A program made the translations under genes and the position numbers. Shown one piece after another: positions 60,234-64,000 of a stretch of 64,000 nucleotides of DNA. Each line of letters begins with the position of its first letter. Position 1 is the stretch's first letter. The stretch is from Epiperipatus broadwayi (Eukaryota; Onychophora; Udeonychophora; Euonychophora; Peripatidae): positions 1 through 64,000 of the forward strand of contig JAQFVV010001052.1 in NCBI GenBank assembly GCA_028023455.1, read 5' to 3'. The notes beneath the pieces are model-generated. The model was not told the DNA's origin. It saw nothing but the letters and a program-made list of their open reading frames with translations, and did not search any database.

Positions 60234-61200
60234 GAAATTCTAAAAATTAAATATTAACTTTGAAAGTATTGAAAATTTTAGATTGTAATCAGAACAAATA
60301 ATTTATCATATTCCATGTTTGGAAGCAGTTTGATTTCAGAAAACAAAGAAATTTTTTGTTGGTGATGTTTGTACTTAAAATATGAATAAATAAATGCCAA
60401 TATCTGATTAATCAATTTCTGCTTTAAAATATTCATTTTTAAAAATGTTTTTTGCAATATTGCAATATATTCTAACAGACTGTCAGTGATGATGTTAGCA
60501 ATCAGTTTCTACATGTCTGCTTCATAATTTGCATTATTAACATTATGCTTGAAATTATTCCCTCCTAGTTTTTAAACCAAATCATATACATATAAAAAAA
60601 TGTGCACTTTTTGAATTTTTAATTATTACATAATAATTGTTCAAAAATGAGAATCTTAATAAACATTGCGTAAAAAATCAAGTTTTTAGTTATTCAAAAT
60701 ATTTTCTTGAAAATAATTTCACAAAGCATGTGAGATCCAAATAACAAAGACAGGCCACGTGCATATTTTCACAAGATCTACATGGCAGTCTGACTACGTA
60801 TGTGAAAAGGCATAGCAGTTTTAATACATTACAGTAATTGCACCAGACTAAATCTGAAAAAGTATACTTTTAACAATACTAAAAATATTAATTTCACATC
60901 AAAAATATTAAACATGACATGGCATTATGCAATTCCCAAATGTTACTTTAAATACAGACAAAACAATCACTTAATTACACAATGTTTAAAATAAAAACAT
61001 ACAGTACTTACCAGGTAATATATAACAGGAATTGCCATGATGATGAAACAATCAATTTGTCTGTTCTATTTTATTTTAAAGTGGATAAAATTTTTCTCCA
61101 AAATGGAGTCTTAAAGTAAAATTTTTTTTCCCTAAAATGGAAACTTACTTAACACATGATTTATCCAAAAACAGTCGGTAACAAGTCTGAATAAATTGTC
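60234..61200. other. Unrecognised AT-rich DNA
   Basis: A partial match (TATGTGAAAAGGCATAGCAG, 60799-60818) to the dispersed repeat at 54013 and 61829 is the only signal. Confidence 0.4.
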
Positions 61201-61214
61201 AATTCCTCTTCCAC

Positions 61215-61470
61215 AGTTTGTTTGCTGCTTCCAACAGAGTTGCCACTGTTCTATCATGAATTTTCATGATGAAAGATTCATCAGTCTCCCTGCATAATCC
61301 CTTGTTCCAGATGAATTCGTCCAGCTTTTTTTCTTTTTGTACAAAAGACTCTCATCAATTTCACAATTTTGTTAGGGCCTCCAATTTTATGTTTTTCTCT
61401 GCTAAACCAAGTTCTGTTTTTCCCAATTTCTATGGATATTAATTTACAATCCCAGCTGTATAAAATAAAT
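61215..61470 (-). pseudogene. Decayed ORF of unknown family (possibly gag-like)
   Basis: One minus frame reads as coding-like text broken by a few stops. KLGKTELGLAEKNIKLEALT is followed by ESFVQKEKKLDEFIWNKG, then ETDESFIMKIHDRTVATLL and EAANKLWK. The charged helical character suggests a structural protein such as a retroelement gag, but no motif proves it. Another frame of the same stretch stays open for 75 codons (61281-61508) and gives less coding-like sequence. Confidence 0.35.
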
Positions 61471-61689
61471 TGGATCACCATCAAAAATAGAATTCTGGAA
61501 CCCTCCAATTATGTTCCTCTATGAAGGCCTATTTTTTATTATATCCTTGAACATTACAATGCCACTGCTTATCCAAACTGTGGATGTACACAACCGCATT
61601 GATCTCAGTAGTGGGTAAACTCCAAATGTTTATCATTTTGTAATGTTAAAAAAAATGGAATTTAAACTAAACCTTGGAAAAAATAAATC

Positions 61690-61885
61690 AACACTGAAGT
61701 AAAAAAACACTTTGAGAAGAACTTGTCCCAATGAAATCTGGACAATAAATGAAAGTGTAAATTCATCGGGATCAAATGAGATCATGGGGTTTATTTTCTG
61801 GAGTCAAAAGGTTAAACATTTATCATGAATGTGAAAAGGCATCCGGATCTCTTCTATGTTGCAGGTATAATATGTAAATACCTAT
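61690..61885 (+). repeat. Dispersed repeat, second copy
   Basis: GAATGTGAAAAGGCAT with TATGTTGCAGGTATAATATG (61828-61874) matches 54012-54058, with several differences. Confidence 0.4.
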
Positions 61886-63019
61886 TAAAGATTTACTTAT
61901 GTTGCTTAAATAATCTACAATTTTGCTTTAAATTTTTTAAGAATAAAAAAAAATAGATAATCATTTATTATATTTTGAATCTGTTTTGTTAATATTAATT
62001 ATTTAAAAGAGAATTGGGTATATTATTTATTTTTAGTATAAAAGGATAAATAAGAAAAATTGTTAAATAAATTTAATAGTTTTAGTCCTAGTATATATAT
62101 TTTAGAAACAGGAAGATAAATTTTGTGAAAATAATGTTTTTAAATTTATTGCTAAAAAAATTGTTTTGTATGTATATCAAAAATAAAGATTTAAAACTTA
62201 TTATTAAATCTGATAATCATCAAATAAAATAGCAATTTTAAAAAATTTTTGTTATGGAAATTAGAGATTAAATAGATCTAAAAAGATAGCTTTGTTTTAA
62301 AAAAGACAAATTTATAAAGATTATATTAGTAAATATTATTATAAAAAAGTTTATTAAGAGCTCTTTTATAATATAAGAATTATACTACTGATAATAATAA
62401 TTTCAAAAAAAATGACGAAAAAAATATTTATTTCTTTGCCTTTTCAATTATCTCTATGTAATTTAAAAAAACTTATTTAGTTATAAATAAATAAATAGCA
62501 TGGAGAAAGTGTGTTACATTAAAAAAATTATTGAATAATGTAAAAGTGACATTTGATACTATGATTATTGGAATAATTTATAATATTCATTGTAATTAAA
62601 ATTGTCTGGGCTTAAATGAGAGTATCATATGAATAAGAAATAAATATTGGTCCTTGTGACTTTTGACCCATGTGGCCACCAGAGGCGCTAGTCAGGGTCA
62701 ACCACAGAAATACTTTGAGCAGGTTGATGTTGTTTACTTTGTAAAGAATGAAATAAAGAAAAAAGTTAAAGGATCTGTATTAATAAAAGTATTAATTAAT
62801 TTTAAGAATTTTTCTGATATTAAAGGGGATTGAAATGAAATTGAAAATTATGAGAAATTTATTTAGTATATATTTCTGTTGTGTTTGTAATCTATTGGAC
62901 TTGAAATGTCTGCCCTAGCAGTGAAATCAAACAGTTGTAAAAAACTTTTAAATGTTGGCTAGTTTGTTTATTTAATATAATGTAATTTGATTATATGTGT
63001 GGGTTTGAGTTTAACCTTT
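61886..63019. other. Unrecognised AT-rich DNA
   Basis: Includes TGGCCACCAGAGGCGCTA (62673-62690), which resembles an insulator-type CTCF core with one base missing; it could be chance or part of a repeat. Confidence 0.35.
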
Positions 63020-63156
63020 AAACATCATGTGATCACCATCTTTAAACACTTACACAGAGGCAAAACTTTCCATATAGTAGCACCACTCAGTGCAAGCTAG
63101 AGAAATGAATGGATGCAGGAAAGTTTGTGCATAAAATCCCTATCTAGTACCTACTC

Positions 63157-63208
63157 ATCCAGTATACCCAGAGTAGTCTGTGGTTTTCATCAGTAAGTAG
63201 TCTTGGAT
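63157..63208 (-). other. Decayed hammerhead ribozyme (family 2, left arm)
   Basis: The minus strand keeps AUCCAA and CUGAUGA, but stem II and the GAAAC box are partly deleted (AAACCACAGACUACUC). Predicted inactive. Confidence 0.65.
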
Positions 63209-63445
63209 CTGAGAGCACTGCACCTAGATCTTAGGATCTAATGTAATCCTCCAGCAGCCATCTTTTACTTTATTAGCTAACTATAATGCTTTGAGTTCAA
63301 AATGAAAACAATGTTTTTAATTCAAGCTCACTATCTTGTATAGTCATATAGATCTGAACTCAGTTCAGCATCTATACATTTTGATGCCCTTGGTTCTTTA
63401 ATAACCACAGTAACCATAATCCTATTGGGAAGGATAAAATAAAAT

Positions 63446-63496
63446 GTCCTCACTGATAAAAGCTACAAGCTAGAAACTAGTCTGAGGATATTAGAT
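63446..63496 (+). other. Hammerhead-like sequence with a broken core (family 2, right arm)
   Basis: UCCUCA, then CUGAUAA, stem II AGCU-ACA-AGCU, GAA, helix III ACUAGU, C and UGAGGA. The conserved G of CUGANGA is A here, so cleavage is unlikely. Stem II has changed a G-C pair of the other copies to A-U. Confidence 0.7.
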
Positions 63497-63605
63497 GATT
63501 AGGCACTAGATAGGTATTTCAAACACAAACCTTCCTGCATCCACTGATTACTCTGATTTGCACTGAATGGCAGTACTCTATGAAGAGTGTTGCCTCTGTG
63601 GTGTT

Positions 63606-64000
63606 TGATCTGAAAACCATGAAAGTTGAATTTTTATGAATTCATGAAAGCAGTTCACAGTTAAACATTATCAATATTAATCAATAATAAAGCAATCTAT
63701 TCGATAATAATAAAAATATTTGCCATATCATTCATCTTCACACATTTATGAGAATATATTGCATATTCTCAACTCTCTATTATTATTTTTTTAATTAAAA
63801 TTTGAAAGGTATTCATACTCTTAGAGCTTTGGGTTATATAGAAATATTCTTGATTAGTTTTTTTTCTATTCACCCAGAATGCAGTAAAAACCAAGTGAAT
63901 GAAAAAAAATGAAAACCTGCAAATAATGCCTTACGTTGCTTTTCATCCAATTATTGAAATAGCTGAACATGATATAATTTAAAGATTTTTAGATGTTTTA
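63606..64000. other. Unrecognised AT-rich DNA
   Basis: No feature recognised to the end of the window. Confidence 0.4.

Larger units (their letters stand above)
63020..63605. mobile_element. Old family 2 hammerhead foldback element
   Basis: AAACATCATGTGATCACC at left and the inverted arms ACAGAGGCAAAACTTTCC / GAGTGTTGCCTCTGTGG identify a diverged family 2 copy. The left arm includes the full body with the CTGAACTCAGTTCAG hairpin (about 63355-63369). A poor flanking match (GTTTGAGTTTAACC against GTTTGATCTGAAAACC) may be a worn target duplication. Confidence 0.85.

Overview
This is AT-rich animal DNA, most likely from an invertebrate. It holds no intact protein-coding gene that I can recognise. 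The evidence is decayed RTE-type non-LTR retrotransposons, tRNA-derived SINE-like repeats, LTR-retrotransposon leaders with a tRNA-Lys-type primer binding site, MITE-like foldbacks and a ~293-bp satellite. Phylum cannot be fixed from this sequence. The open frames are repeat-derived or chance frames.

Layout. 1-2700 is a minus-strand relic of an endonuclease/reverse-transcriptase retrotransposon. 2700-17300 is mostly unrecognised AT-rich DNA that keeps a fair number of CpGs. From ~17.4 kb on, CpG becomes scarce and mobile elements become dense. 17.6-23.7 kb has coding relics, a decayed hammerhead foldback and two facing non-LTR relics. 24.3-25.3 kb and 40.3-41.3 kb hold MITE-like foldbacks and a structured tandem repeat (family 3). 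28.1-30.05 kb holds hammerhead family 2. 30.8-33.5 kb holds an LTR-element fragment and a pair of inverted SINE-like repeats. 42.7-49.1 kb is a satellite with a strongly purine-rich plus strand. 50-52 kb has a gag-like coiled-coil relic and a compact family 2 insertion. 55.2-56.9 kb is a second copy of the LTR-element fragment. 57.4-60.2 kb is a nearly identical six-unit inverted array (family 1). 63.0-63.6 kb is an old family 2 copy.

The main result is a set of small retroelements that carry type I hammerhead self-cleaving ribozymes. Family 1 has six near-identical units of 427-430 bp. Each contains CUGAAGA, a GACC/GGUC stem II, GAA, a palindromic ACCGGU helix III and a C at the predicted cleavage site. 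Family 2 has units of ~455 bp with CUGANGA, a GGC/GCC stem II, and a palindromic ACUAGU helix III. In every complete copy the left arm has its ribozyme on the minus strand and the right arm on the plus strand, so the arms diverge from a central junction. The whole inverted structure sits between one 13-14 bp direct repeat, so each appears to be a single insertion. A third family (units ~332-345 bp) has the same tandem/inverted layout and a 12-bp flanking repeat but no hammerhead that I can find; it has a conserved hairpin instead. These resemble animal retrozymes and the repeats of Penelope-like elements, which are known to carry hammerheads. No Penelope-like enzyme was recognised in the window, so an enzyme encoded elsewhere would have to move them (inference).
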